Origin: Frigoribacterium sp. JB110
Lineage (GTDB): Bacteria; Actinomycetota; Actinomycetes; Actinomycetales; Microbacteriaceae
Reading direction: 5' to 3'
DNA length: 64,000 nucleotides
Assembly (NCBI RefSeq): GCF_900163665.1
Contig: NZ_FUIA01000015.1
Span: forward strand, 62,001 to 126,000
Shown here: in pieces, positions 26,285 to 33,499 of the stretch
Layout: every line of letters starts with the position of its first letter
Numbering within the stretch: the first letter of the stretch is position 1
The notes under the pieces: generated by a model
Told to the model about the DNA's origin: nothing
The model's input: the letters and a program-made list of their open reading frames with translations, nothing else
Database searches by the model: none
Made by a program: the position numbers and the translations under genes

Positions 26285-27646
26285 ATGACGCTTCTGGGTA
26301 CCACGGGCACGACCCTCCAGAACCGATCCGTCGACACCATCGAGATCCGCGGCGGGCAACCCCTGCGCGGCCAGGTCGATGTCCGCGGGGCGAAGAACCT
26401 GGCGACGAAGGCCATGGTCGCCTCCCTCCTCGGAGGAACACCCAGCACGCTTCGCGACGTTCCTTCGATCCGCGACGTCGAGGTCGTGCGCTCCCTTCTC
26501 GAGGTGCACGGCGTCAGCGTCACCGACGGCGAAGAGGAAGCCTCCCTCGTGCTCGACCCCGTCGGGGCCGAGTCCGCCGGGTTCGAGGAGATCGACGCGC
26601 ACTCGGGCTCGAGCCGCATTCCGATCCTGTTCTGCGGGCCGCTGCTGCACCTGCTCGGCCAGGCGTTCATCCCGGATCTCGGCGGATGCCGGATCGGTGA
26701 CCGCCCGATCGACTTCCATCTCGATGCCCTGCGCAACTTCGGCGCGGTCGTCGACAAGCAGCCCAACGGCATCCGCCTGTCCGCACCGGACGGCCTGCAC
26801 GGCGCCAGCATCGAGCTGCCGTACCCGAGCGTCGGAGCCACGGAGCAGGTGCTGCTCACGGCCGTGAAGGCGAAGGGTGTGACTGAGCTGCGCGGCGCCG
26901 CGATCGAGCCCGAGATCATGGACCTCATCGGCGTGCTGCAGAAGATGGGCGCCATCATCTCGTACGAGCCGAATCGCGTCATCTTCATCGAGGGCGTCGA
27001 GGAGCTCACCGGCTACGACCACCGCAGCCTCTTCGACCGCAACGAGGCCGTGTCGTGGGCCTGCGCCGCGCTCGTCACCGATGGCGAGATCTTTGTCAAG
27101 GGCGCCCGTCAGTACGAGCTGCTGACATTCCTCAACGTCTTCCGAAAGGTCGGTGGCGACTTCGACATCACCGACGACGGCATCACCTTCCGACGGGGGG
27201 AGACCCCGCTCAAGGCCGCCATGGTCGAGACCGACGTGCACCCCGGCTTCATGACCGACTGGCAGCAGCCGCTCATCGTCGCGCTGACCCAGGCTGAGGG
27301 CACGTCCGTCGTGCACGAGACCGTGTACGAGAACCGCTTCGGCTTCACCGATGCGCTCGTGCGCATGGGTGCAGACATCGTCGTGCACAAGGACGGACTC
27401 GACTCCCCTGAGCGCCGCGTCGCCCGCCGTCCTCTCGAACAGGCGGCCGTGATCAACGGCCCGACGCCGCTGAAGGGCATCGACATGGTCGTTCCCGACC
27501 TGCGCGGAGGCTACAGCCATGTCATCGCGGCACTGGCAGCGCAGGGCACATCGCGTGTGACGGGCATCAAGCTGATCAGCCGCGGCTACGAGAAGTTCCT
27601 CGACAAGCTGACTGCACTGGGCGCCGACTTCGACGTCGTGGGCTGA
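26285..27646 (+). CDS. murA: UDP-N-acetylglucosamine 1-carboxyvinyltransferase
   Basis: First committed step of peptidoglycan synthesis: adds enolpyruvate from PEP to UDP-GlcNAc in the cytoplasm. The 453 residues show RGAKNLATKAMVASLLGG near the N-terminus and Cys135 in LGGCRIGDRPIDFH. That cysteine is the one alkylated by fosfomycin; mycobacterial MurA carries Asp there, so this enzyme is of the Cys type. The fold's inside-out repeats are all present. It is slightly longer than E. coli MurA (419), partly from an N-terminal extension (MTLLGTTGTTLQNRS). plsC begins 3 bp after the stop. Confidence 0.96.
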   Translation: MTLLGTTGTTLQNRSVDTIEIRGGQPLRGQVDVRGAKNLATKAMVASLLGGTPSTLRDVPSIRDVEVVRSLLEVHGVSVTDGEEEASLVLDPVGAESAGFEEIDAHSGSSRIPILFCGPLLHLLGQAFIPDLGGCRIGDRPIDFHLDALRNFGAVVDKQPNGIRLSAPDGLHGASIELPYPSVGATEQVLLTAVKAKGVTELRGAAIEPEIMDLIGVLQKMGAIISYEPNRVIFIEGVEELTGYDHRSLFDRNEAVSWACAALVTDGEIFVKGARQYELLTFLNVFRKVGGDFDITDDGITFRRGETPLKAAMVETDVHPGFMTDWQQPLIVALTQAEGTSVVHETVYENRFGFTDALVRMGADIVVHKDGLDSPERRVARRPLEQAAVINGPTPLKGIDMVVPDLRGGYSHVIAALAAQGTSRVTGIKLISRGYEKFLDKLTALGADFDVVG

Positions 27647-27649
27647 CGC

Positions 27650-28411
27650 ATGGCACGCGCCCTCCGCGCATCCCGCGAGAAATCGCGTCCGAGCATCTTC
27701 TGGCTGCTCGCCGCGCTCGTCGTGCCGCTGGTCGGCTGGATCGCGAAGATCGAGATCCGAGGCGGCGAGAAGCTGCCGCGAGAGGGCGCGTATGTGCTGG
27801 CGCCCAACCATCACAGCGAGATCGACCCGCTCACGGTCGCCGTGGCGACGTGGCGGCTCGGGCGGGCTCCGCGCTTCCTCGCCAAGGAGAGCTTGTTCCG
27901 GATCCCCGTTCTCGGCGCGGCCATGCGAGCGACGAAGATGATTCCCGTCGCCCGAGGAGGGCGTGGCACCGAGGCGTTGAAACACGCGGAGATCCTGGTC
28001 AAGAACGCCACGGGCGTTATCGTCTACCCCGAGGGCACGCTCACGCGCGACCCCGACCTGTGGCCGATGCGCGGCAAATCCGGCGCGGTCCGGATCGCCA
28101 TGGCGGGAGGGCTCCCCGTCGTTCCGGTCGCGCACTGGGGGGAACAGCAGTTCATGCCGCGCTACGGCAAGCTGCGCCTCTTCCCGCCGCGCCGCCGCGT
28201 CACGGTCCTCGTCGGCGATCCGGTCGACCTCTCCGACCTGCAGCCCAGTGGCGAGCGCGACCCCAAGGCGGAGCGCGCCGCGATCGAAGAGGCGACCGAT
28301 CGTGTCATGGGTGCCATCACCGGGCTGCTGGCTGAGCTGAGGGGCGAGACGCCGCCAGAAGAACGCTGGGACCCGACGAAGCACGGGCAGAACGAAACGG
28401 GGCGGATGTGA
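27650..28411 (+). CDS. plsC: 1-acylglycerol-3-phosphate acyltransferase (PlsC family)
   Basis: Acylates lysophosphatidic acid to phosphatidic acid at the membrane. The 253 residues show an N-terminal hydrophobic anchor (SIFWLLAALVVPLVGWI), the catalytic HX4D motif (His54...Asp59 in NHHSEIDPL), the FLAKESLFRIPVLG region and the acceptor-binding VYPEGTLTRDPD. It follows murA by 3 bp and overlaps gpsA by 4 bp (GTGA), so murA-plsC-gpsA-ddl form one coupled unit joining envelope precursor and phospholipid synthesis. Confidence 0.92.
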   Translation: MARALRASREKSRPSIFWLLAALVVPLVGWIAKIEIRGGEKLPREGAYVLAPNHHSEIDPLTVAVATWRLGRAPRFLAKESLFRIPVLGAAMRATKMIPVARGGRGTEALKHAEILVKNATGVIVYPEGTLTRDPDLWPMRGKSGAVRIAMAGGLPVVPVAHWGEQQFMPRYGKLRLFPPRRRVTVLVGDPVDLSDLQPSGERDPKAERAAIEEATDRVMGAITGLLAELRGETPPEERWDPTKHGQNETGRM

Positions 28412-29517
28412 CCACTCGTGCTGCCGTGCTGGGCGCAGGCAGCTGGGGGACCACGTTCGGCAAGATCCTCGCCGACGGTGGGGCCCAGGTCACGATGTGG
28501 GCGCGCCGACCGGAGCTCGCGCACGAGATCGACGAGGCCAAGCGCAACTCCCAGTACCTCTCCGGTGTCAACCTGCCGCGCAGCATCCGGGCGACCAGCG
28601 ATCTCGCTCGGGCCGTCGCCGATGCCGATGAGATCTATGTCTCGGTGCCGAGCGGGACGGCGCGCGAGGCGCTGAAGCAGCTGCGTCCGATCATCCGGGG
28701 CTCTGAAGCGCCCGTCGTCAGCCTGATGAAGGGCGTCGAGAAGCGCACGGGGCTGCGCATGAGTCAGGTGATCGAGGAGACGCTGGGCTGCGACCCTGCC
28801 CGGATCGCCGTTGCGAGCGGGCCGAACCTCGCGCTCGAGATCGCCAGGGAACAGCCGACGGCCGCCGTGGTCTCGTCCGCCAGTGAGGAGACGGCGGCCC
28901 GCATCGCCAGCACGGCATCGAACCGCTACTTCGGCACGTTCGTGAACACGGACGTGATCGGCACGGAGTTCGGCGGTGTGCTGAAGAACCTGGTCGCGCT
29001 GGCGATCGGCATCGTCGACGGAGTCGGCTACGGCGAGAACACCAAAGCGTCGATCATCACGCGCGGTCTCGTGGAGATGACCGACTTCGCCGTGGCGTAC
29101 GGCGCGCAGCCCGGCACGCTGCAAGGACTGGCGGGCCTCGGCGACCTCATCGCGACGTGTCAGTCGCCGTTGAGTCGCAACAACACGGCGGGGCGCCTCC
29201 TCGGACAGGGGTACACCCTGCAGGATGTCGTGGCGCATATGGAACAGACGGCGGAAGGGCTGGGATCGGTGGGACCGATTCTGAAGCTCGCCAAGGCGAA
29301 GGGCGTTGACATGCCCATCGCCAGTCAGGTGAAGATGGTGCTCGACGGCATCATGGAACCGGCGCACATTGCTCCGTACCTTACGACCGACGATGACGCC
29401 CCTCAGGGCGAAGGGACTCAAGATGGCCAGCACGACCGTGGCGGTGCTCTTCGGAGGGCGTTCCAGCGAACACTCGATCTCTTCCGCAACGGCGGGGGGA
29501 GTTCTCGGGGCCATTGA
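28408..29517 (+). CDS. gpsA: NAD(P)-dependent glycerol-3-phosphate dehydrogenase
   Basis: Reduces dihydroxyacetone phosphate to sn-glycerol 3-phosphate, the phospholipid backbone. Seen: the N-terminal nucleotide-binding VLGAGSWGTTFGKILA, KGVEKRTGLRMS, the catalytic Lys in GGVLKNLVALAIG, and RGLVEMTDFAVAYGAQPGTLQGLAGLGDLIATC. The family ends near KMVLDGIMEPAHIAPYL, but the frame runs ~45 residues further as a Gly/Asp/Arg-rich tail (369 residues in total). That tail overlaps the start of ddl by 95 nt in another frame, an unusually long overlap. The GTG start overlaps plsC. Confidence 0.94.
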   Translation: MTTRAAVLGAGSWGTTFGKILADGGAQVTMWARRPELAHEIDEAKRNSQYLSGVNLPRSIRATSDLARAVADADEIYVSVPSGTAREALKQLRPIIRGSEAPVVSLMKGVEKRTGLRMSQVIEETLGCDPARIAVASGPNLALEIAREQPTAAVVSSASEETAARIASTASNRYFGTFVNTDVIGTEFGGVLKNLVALAIGIVDGVGYGENTKASIITRGLVEMTDFAVAYGAQPGTLQGLAGLGDLIATCQSPLSRNNTAGRLLGQGYTLQDVVAHMEQTAEGLGSVGPILKLAKAKGVDMPIASQVKMVLDGIMEPAHIAPYLTTDDDAPQGEGTQDGQHDRGGALRRAFQRTLDLFRNGGGSSRGH

Positions 29518-30514
29518 CCGCGAGAAGTTCAACGTGATCCCCGTCGGGATCACGCGTGAGGGCATCTTCGTGCTCGAGCAGGACGATCCGGCGCGATTCG
29601 CGCTCGACGCGGAGAAGCTTCCAGAAGTCGTCGACAACGGCACCCGCGTGCTCTGGCCCCTGCCGGGATCGGGTCGCGAACTGCGGGCGCTGCTCGAGGA
29701 CGGCACGGTGACATCGCTCGGCACTGTCGACGTCGTGCTGCCGATTCTGCACGGCGTGCACGGTGAGGACGGCACGATCCAGGGCTTCTTCGACACGCTC
29801 GAGATTCCGTACGCCGGTGGCGGCGTGATCGATTCCGCGATCGCCATGGACAAGGACGTCACCAAGGTGGTGCTGCAGGCCGCAGGCATTCCCGTCACGC
29901 CGTGGCTGACGGTGCGCAGACGCCGGTGGGAGCACGGCGAGGCGACAGTGCGCGCCGAGGCGGACGCGCTCGGCTACCCGCTGTTCGTCAAGCCGGCCCG
30001 CGCCGGCTCGAGCGTCGGCGTCTCGAAGGCACACGGGCCGGATGAGCTGGCAGAGGCGATGCGCGTTGCACTCGCGGAGGACGACAAGGTGCTCATCGAG
30101 ACCGCGATCGTCGGCCGTGAGATCGAGGTGGCCGTGCTCGAGGGGAGAGACGGTGCCGAGCCGCGTGTGTCATTGCCGGGCGAGATCGTCCTCACCACTC
30201 GCGAGTTCTACGACTTCGAGGGCAAGTACCTCGGTGGCGACGGCGCGGAGGTCGTGTGCCCCGCGGTGCTGACCGAGGAGCAGACGGCGACCATCCGTGC
30301 CTTCGGAGCGCGGGTGTTCGAGGCGCTGGAGTGCCGCGGCCTCGCCCGCGTCGATGTGTTCCTCACCGACGCAGGCGACGTCATCGTGAACGAGCCGAAC
30401 ACGATGCCCGGCTTCACCCCGATCTCGATGTACCCCAAGTGCTGGATCGCATCCGGCGTGAGCTATGCCCAGCTCATCACCGAACTCATCGAGCTGGGCC
30501 TGGGTCGCGCCTGA
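29423..30514 (+). CDS. ddl: D-alanine--D-alanine ligase
   Basis: Makes the D-Ala-D-Ala dipeptide of peptidoglycan using ATP. The 363 residues show the N-terminal AVLFGGRSSEHSISSATAGGV, HGVHGEDGTIQGFFDTLEIPYAGGGVI, the ATP-grasp loop KPARAGSSVGVSKA, and the metal-binding ARVDVFL...VIVNEPNTMPGFTPISMYPK. The start at ATG 29423 follows gaaggga and gives the canonical N-terminus; it lies inside the end of gpsA. The frame stays open back to 29369, without a ribosome site. A 433-bp gap with tandem repeats follows. Confidence 0.97.
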   Translation: MASTTVAVLFGGRSSEHSISSATAGGVLGAIDREKFNVIPVGITREGIFVLEQDDPARFALDAEKLPEVVDNGTRVLWPLPGSGRELRALLEDGTVTSLGTVDVVLPILHGVHGEDGTIQGFFDTLEIPYAGGGVIDSAIAMDKDVTKVVLQAAGIPVTPWLTVRRRRWEHGEATVRAEADALGYPLFVKPARAGSSVGVSKAHGPDELAEAMRVALAEDDKVLIETAIVGREIEVAVLEGRDGAEPRVSLPGEIVLTTREFYDFEGKYLGGDGAEVVCPAVLTEEQTATIRAFGARVFEALECRGLARVDVFLTDAGDVIVNEPNTMPGFTPISMYPKCWIASGVSYAQLITELIELGLGRA

Positions 30515-30555
30515 CAATTCGCGGCTACTGCGCTGGGTGCTGCGCATCGGCTCGC

Positions 30556-30936
30556 GGCGTTCTCGTCGGTCGACGATGGCTCCGCATCGCCTCCCTCCTC
30601 GGCCTAGCGATCCGGCACACATCGCCCCGGGCCCACGCCGCCCGAGAGGCTCCGCGCGATGCGAAGCAGCGCCTGGAGGGGCGGTGGGGACTCGTTACGC
30701 CGAGAATTCTCAGACACTCCCTCGCCCGCGCCTGAGCACGCCTCTCGCGGCGTTGTCGTCGGTCAGGGCACATTCGGTGCCCTTTCCTCCTCCGCCTTGC
30801 GATAGACGCACTCAGGCACGGGCGACCGGTGGTGCGCCTGTCGGGGCGTTGTCGTCGGTCAGGGCGCTGTCGGTGCTCTTCGCTGGTCCGCCTTGCGATG
30901 GGTGCACTCGGGCATGGGCGACCGGGTGGTGCGCCT
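30556..30936. repeat. Tandem ~91-bp intergenic repeats between ddl and DUF3515 gene
   Basis: Two clear direct copies: 30749-30839 and 30845-30936, both running from ggcgttgtcgtcggtcaggg to ggtggtgcgcct, with ccgccttgcgat conserved in the middle. A decayed third copy begins near 30556 (ggcgttctcgtcggtc). They fill most of the 433-bp gap 30515-30947, in which no gene is seen. The second copy ends 12 bp before the stop of the minus-strand gene. Confidence 0.8.
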
Positions 30937-30947
30937 ACTGGGATGTG

Positions 30948-31463
30948 TCAGTCGTCTCCGCCGGAAGTGGTGGGGGCATCTTCCGGGATCTTCGTCGCCT
31001 CGTCGGCCGTGGTGCATTCGCCTGTGCTGGGGAGCTGCTGCGCCGAGGTGGTGACGGCCTCAAGGGCTTCGTTGCTGGAGACCTTGGTGGTGTCGACGTA
31101 GATCTCCGCCGCGGGGGATCGGCCGTAGGTCGTCATCAGCAGGTTCGGCTGCTCGGATTCGTCGACGATCCAGTCGACTCCGCCGATCGTCACGCACTGC
31201 AGTGTCGACGGCGCCGGCGGTTCCTTGCCGCACGCGAAGATGACAGATGTTCCCGAATCATCGCCCCACGCGGCCGTGGCCTGCGCATCCGTCCAACGCC
31301 GCGACTGGTCGCCGATCGAGTCGGGAAGCCGCACGGAGACCTCGGCGCACAGGGGGTCGTTCGCCTGGGGCTGGGGCTCGAGGGCCACAGTGTGTGCGCA
31401 TCCGGCGAGCGCCGTCGCCGCGCAGACGGCGACGAGAACGGCAGCGAAGGCTCGGCGGATCAC
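30948..31463 (-). CDS. DUF3515-family lipoprotein
   Basis: A 171-residue exported protein with a lipoprotein signal: VIRRAFAAVLVAVCAATALAG then Cys22 (lipobox LAGC). The mature part has conserved DPLCAEVSVRLPDSIG, AWGDDSGTSVIFACG, PSTLQCVTIGGVDWIVDE and ends in a disordered, acidic Thr/Ser-rich tail. This pattern and the location between ddl and thiL match actinobacterial DUF3515 (for example Rv2980 between ddlA and thiL in M. tuberculosis). Function unknown. The start is GTG 31463; TACGCT ends 6 nt before it, so it looks leaderless. It opposes its neighbours. Confidence 0.82.
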   Translation of the reverse strand: MIRRAFAAVLVAVCAATALAGCAHTVALEPQPQANDPLCAEVSVRLPDSIGDQSRRWTDAQATAAWGDDSGTSVIFACGKEPPAPSTLQCVTIGGVDWIVDESEQPNLLMTTYGRSPAAEIYVDTTKVSSNEALEAVTTSAQQLPSTGECTTADEATKIPEDAPTTSGGDD

Positions 31464-31469
31464 CGCTCC

Positions 31470-31475
31470 AGCGTA
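31470..31475 (-). promoter_or_regulatory. -10 box of DUF3515 gene
   Basis: Minus-strand TACGCT at 6-nt distance from GTG 31463. The rest of the 264-bp divergent gap to thiL shows only scattered GC-rich sequence. Confidence 0.45.
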
Positions 31476-31715
31476 TGCCGCTGTCGGTCGGAGTTGTCTG
31501 AGACAGCGCCCGCCTGCGGCGCTGCGCGTCGTGCGCCGCCGCAGAAGCCAGGAGGACCAGCAGTCTCTCGGGAGCTCTGGGGCGGCCCCCGAGCTTCTGC
31601 GCATTCTCCGACGTTCTACCGGCTCCGTACTGCGTGGAGGGGAGCTGAGCCATGCTGGGCTGACTGAGCAGGCGTGTGGGCGAGGAGGGGCACCTCGTCG
31701 CCGGAGCTGTCGTAC

Positions 31716-31721
31716 TAGGCT
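31716..31721 (+). promoter_or_regulatory. -10 box of thiL
   Basis: TAGGCT ends 6 nt before GTG 31728; leaderless spacing. Confidence 0.5.
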
Positions 31722-31727
31722 CGTGGA

Positions 31728-32702
31728 GTGAGCGTGACTGTGGGCGAACTCAGCGAGGGTGAGATCCTGGCGCGGATCGTTCGGCGAACCGGGCGGTCGA
31801 CGTCTGCGGTCGTCGGGCCGGGCGACGACGCAGCGGTGCTGCGGATATCCGGCGACACTGTGGCGACCACCGACACCCTCGTGCACGGCCCTGACTTCCG
31901 CCTGGCGTGGTCGAGCGGGTACGACCTCGGCTGGAAGGCCGCGGCCGTGAACCTCGCCGACGTCGCCGCGATGGGGGCGCAGCCCGCTGCGCTGCTGGTG
32001 GCGCTGGCGATGCCGAACGACACGGCCATCGAGCTCGTCGAGCAGCTCGCGGACGGCCTCCGCGACGCGTGCGATGCGCTGGCACCCGGATGCGCCGTCG
32101 TCGGCGGCGATCTGACCGTGTCGAACACGCTCACAATCGCGGTGACCGCTATCGGCGACCTCGAGGGTCGCGAGCCCGTGCTCCGCTCCGGCGCAGCGCC
32201 TGGTGACGTCGTGGCCGTGGCAGGGGAGCTCGGACGCAGCGGCCTCGGGCTCGCCATCCTGTTCGACCGGTTCCGAGACGAGGCCGGCGAGCCGATCCCC
32301 GTTGATCCGGACCGCCTCCGCGCCGGCGAGCGGACGCTGCTCGACGCACAGCTGCGCCCGGCACCGCCGCTGGGTCTCGGCACCGTCGCCGCCCGATCCG
32401 GGGCGACCGCGATGATGGACGTCTCGGATGGCCTCGCCCTCGACGCCTCCCGGATGGCACGCGCATCCGGCGTCGCGATCTCCTTCGACTCCTCCGCTCT
32501 CGGCTCCGACGTGCATGCCGCGATGACCGGGGGAGAGGACCACGCGCTGCTGACCGCGTTCCCCGATGATGCGCTGCCCCCAGGGTTCCGTGCCATCGGC
32601 CGCGTGACGACGGGAGCGGGTGAGGTGATGCTCGACGGCGAGCCATTCCGCGGCCGCCGAGGCTGGGACCCGTACACGGACTGGGACGCGCAGTCGGGCT
32701 AG
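31728..32702 (+). CDS. thiL: Thiamine-monophosphate kinase
   Basis: Phosphorylates thiamine monophosphate to thiamine diphosphate, the active cofactor. The 324 residues belong to the PurM/ThiL (AIRS) fold: VVGPGDDAAVLRISG, TTDTLVHGPDF, NLADVAAMGAQP, GGDLTVSNTLTIAVTAIG and MMDVSDGLALDASRMA, with the late GGEDHALL. The GTG start fits the -10 distance. It is convergent with rsmD across an intergenic palindrome. Confidence 0.95.
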   Translation: MSVTVGELSEGEILARIVRRTGRSTSAVVGPGDDAAVLRISGDTVATTDTLVHGPDFRLAWSSGYDLGWKAAAVNLADVAAMGAQPAALLVALAMPNDTAIELVEQLADGLRDACDALAPGCAVVGGDLTVSNTLTIAVTAIGDLEGREPVLRSGAAPGDVVAVAGELGRSGLGLAILFDRFRDEAGEPIPVDPDRLRAGERTLLDAQLRPAPPLGLGTVAARSGATAMMDVSDGLALDASRMARASGVAISFDSSALGSDVHAAMTGGEDHALLTAFPDDALPPGFRAIGRVTTGAGEVMLDGEPFRGRRGWDPYTDWDAQSG

Positions 32703-32746
32703 CGACCCCCTGTTGTTCGGGCGGCGTCCGTCCGCGACGAAGCTGC

Positions 32747-32795
32747 CGAGATGCGCACAACATGTGCCCGTCTCGGACCAAAGGTGCGCGTTTCG
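32747..32795. repeat. Palindromic repeat, family I (short copy)
   Basis: Begins cgagatgcgcac and ends gtgcgcgtttcg, the same terminal arms as the 68-bp copies at 56180 and 60931, but with a 25-bp centre. It lies between the convergent genes thiL and rsmD and could end both transcripts. Confidence 0.65.
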
Positions 32796-32804
32796 CGAGG
32801 GGCG

Positions 32805-33365
32805 CTACTGCGGAGGCTCTCCCCAGTACAGCGACGTGTCGCCGAAGGCCTTCTCGCGCAGCGCGCTCAGGCCGGCAGCGGCCCAATCCGGAGCTCCGGA
32901 TCGCGTGGCGCGCTCGACGATGACCAGCGCGTCGTCGACGAGGAGCGGTGCGAGCAGTCTCAGGTCCTCCGTGAGAGCGGTGTCGGCGAGGTCGTAGGGC
33001 GGGTCGAGGAGCACGAGATCGAAACGTGACGCGCACTGGCGCAGAAAGGCGTGCGTCGCCGACGCATGCACGAGAGCCGCGCGCCCTGTGGCCTTGGCGA
33101 CGCGCTCCGCGTTGCGGCGTGCTGTGGCCGCCGCCTTGGGTGCGCGTTCCACGAGATCGGCGCTGGCGGCCCCGCGGCTGAGCGACTCCAGACCGAGCGC
33201 GCCGGAGCCGGTGTACAGATCCAGCACTGCGGTGCCGTCGAGCATGCCCGTGGGCTCCAGAGCACCGAACAGCGACTCGCGCACGCGCTCGCTTGTCGGC
33301 CGCGTTCCGGCGTCGGGCACGTCGAGCCGGATGCCGCCGGCGAGCCCCGCGATGATCCTCGTCAC
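32805..33365 (-). CDS. rsmD: 16S rRNA (guanine966-N2)-methyltransferase
   Basis: Methylates G966 of 16S rRNA on the 30S subunit. The 186 residues show the N-terminal RIIAGLAGGIRLDVPDAGTRPTSERVRESLFGAL, the SAM-binding VLDLYTGSGALGLE and the catalytic LLDPPYD. All are typical. The start is GTG 33365. It sits divergent from recG, with 134 bp between. Confidence 0.94.
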   Translation of the reverse strand: MTRIIAGLAGGIRLDVPDAGTRPTSERVRESLFGALEPTGMLDGTAVLDLYTGSGALGLESLSRGAASADLVERAPKAAATARRNAERVAKATGRAALVHASATHAFLRQCASRFDLVLLDPPYDLADTALTEDLRLLAPLLVDDALVIVERATRSGAPDWAAAGLSALREKAFGDTSLYWGEPPQ

Positions 33366-33487
33366 GTCGTACAGTCTTCCATCCTCCCTGCGTGCCTCAT
33401 GCGAATCTGCTCGCCCACGGCTGATCCGATGCGCGGGCTTCGCCCTGCGACCGGAGCGCGTGTCGAGGCGATGTCCGTGCCGGGAAA

Positions 33488-33493
33488 TAGACT
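33488..33493 (+). promoter_or_regulatory. -10 box of recG
   Basis: TAGACT ends 6 nt before ATG 33500; leaderless spacing, no ribosome site seen. Confidence 0.5.
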
Positions 33494-33499
33494 CGGTGC

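Noticed and set aside
26072..28384. A 770-codon minus-strand frame
   Set aside because: Antisense to murA and plsC; a high-GC shadow with Arg/His-rich low-complexity protein.
28408..29517. gpsA as a pseudogene because of its odd tail
   Set aside because: All catalytic and cofactor regions are intact; only residues beyond the conserved end are unusual.
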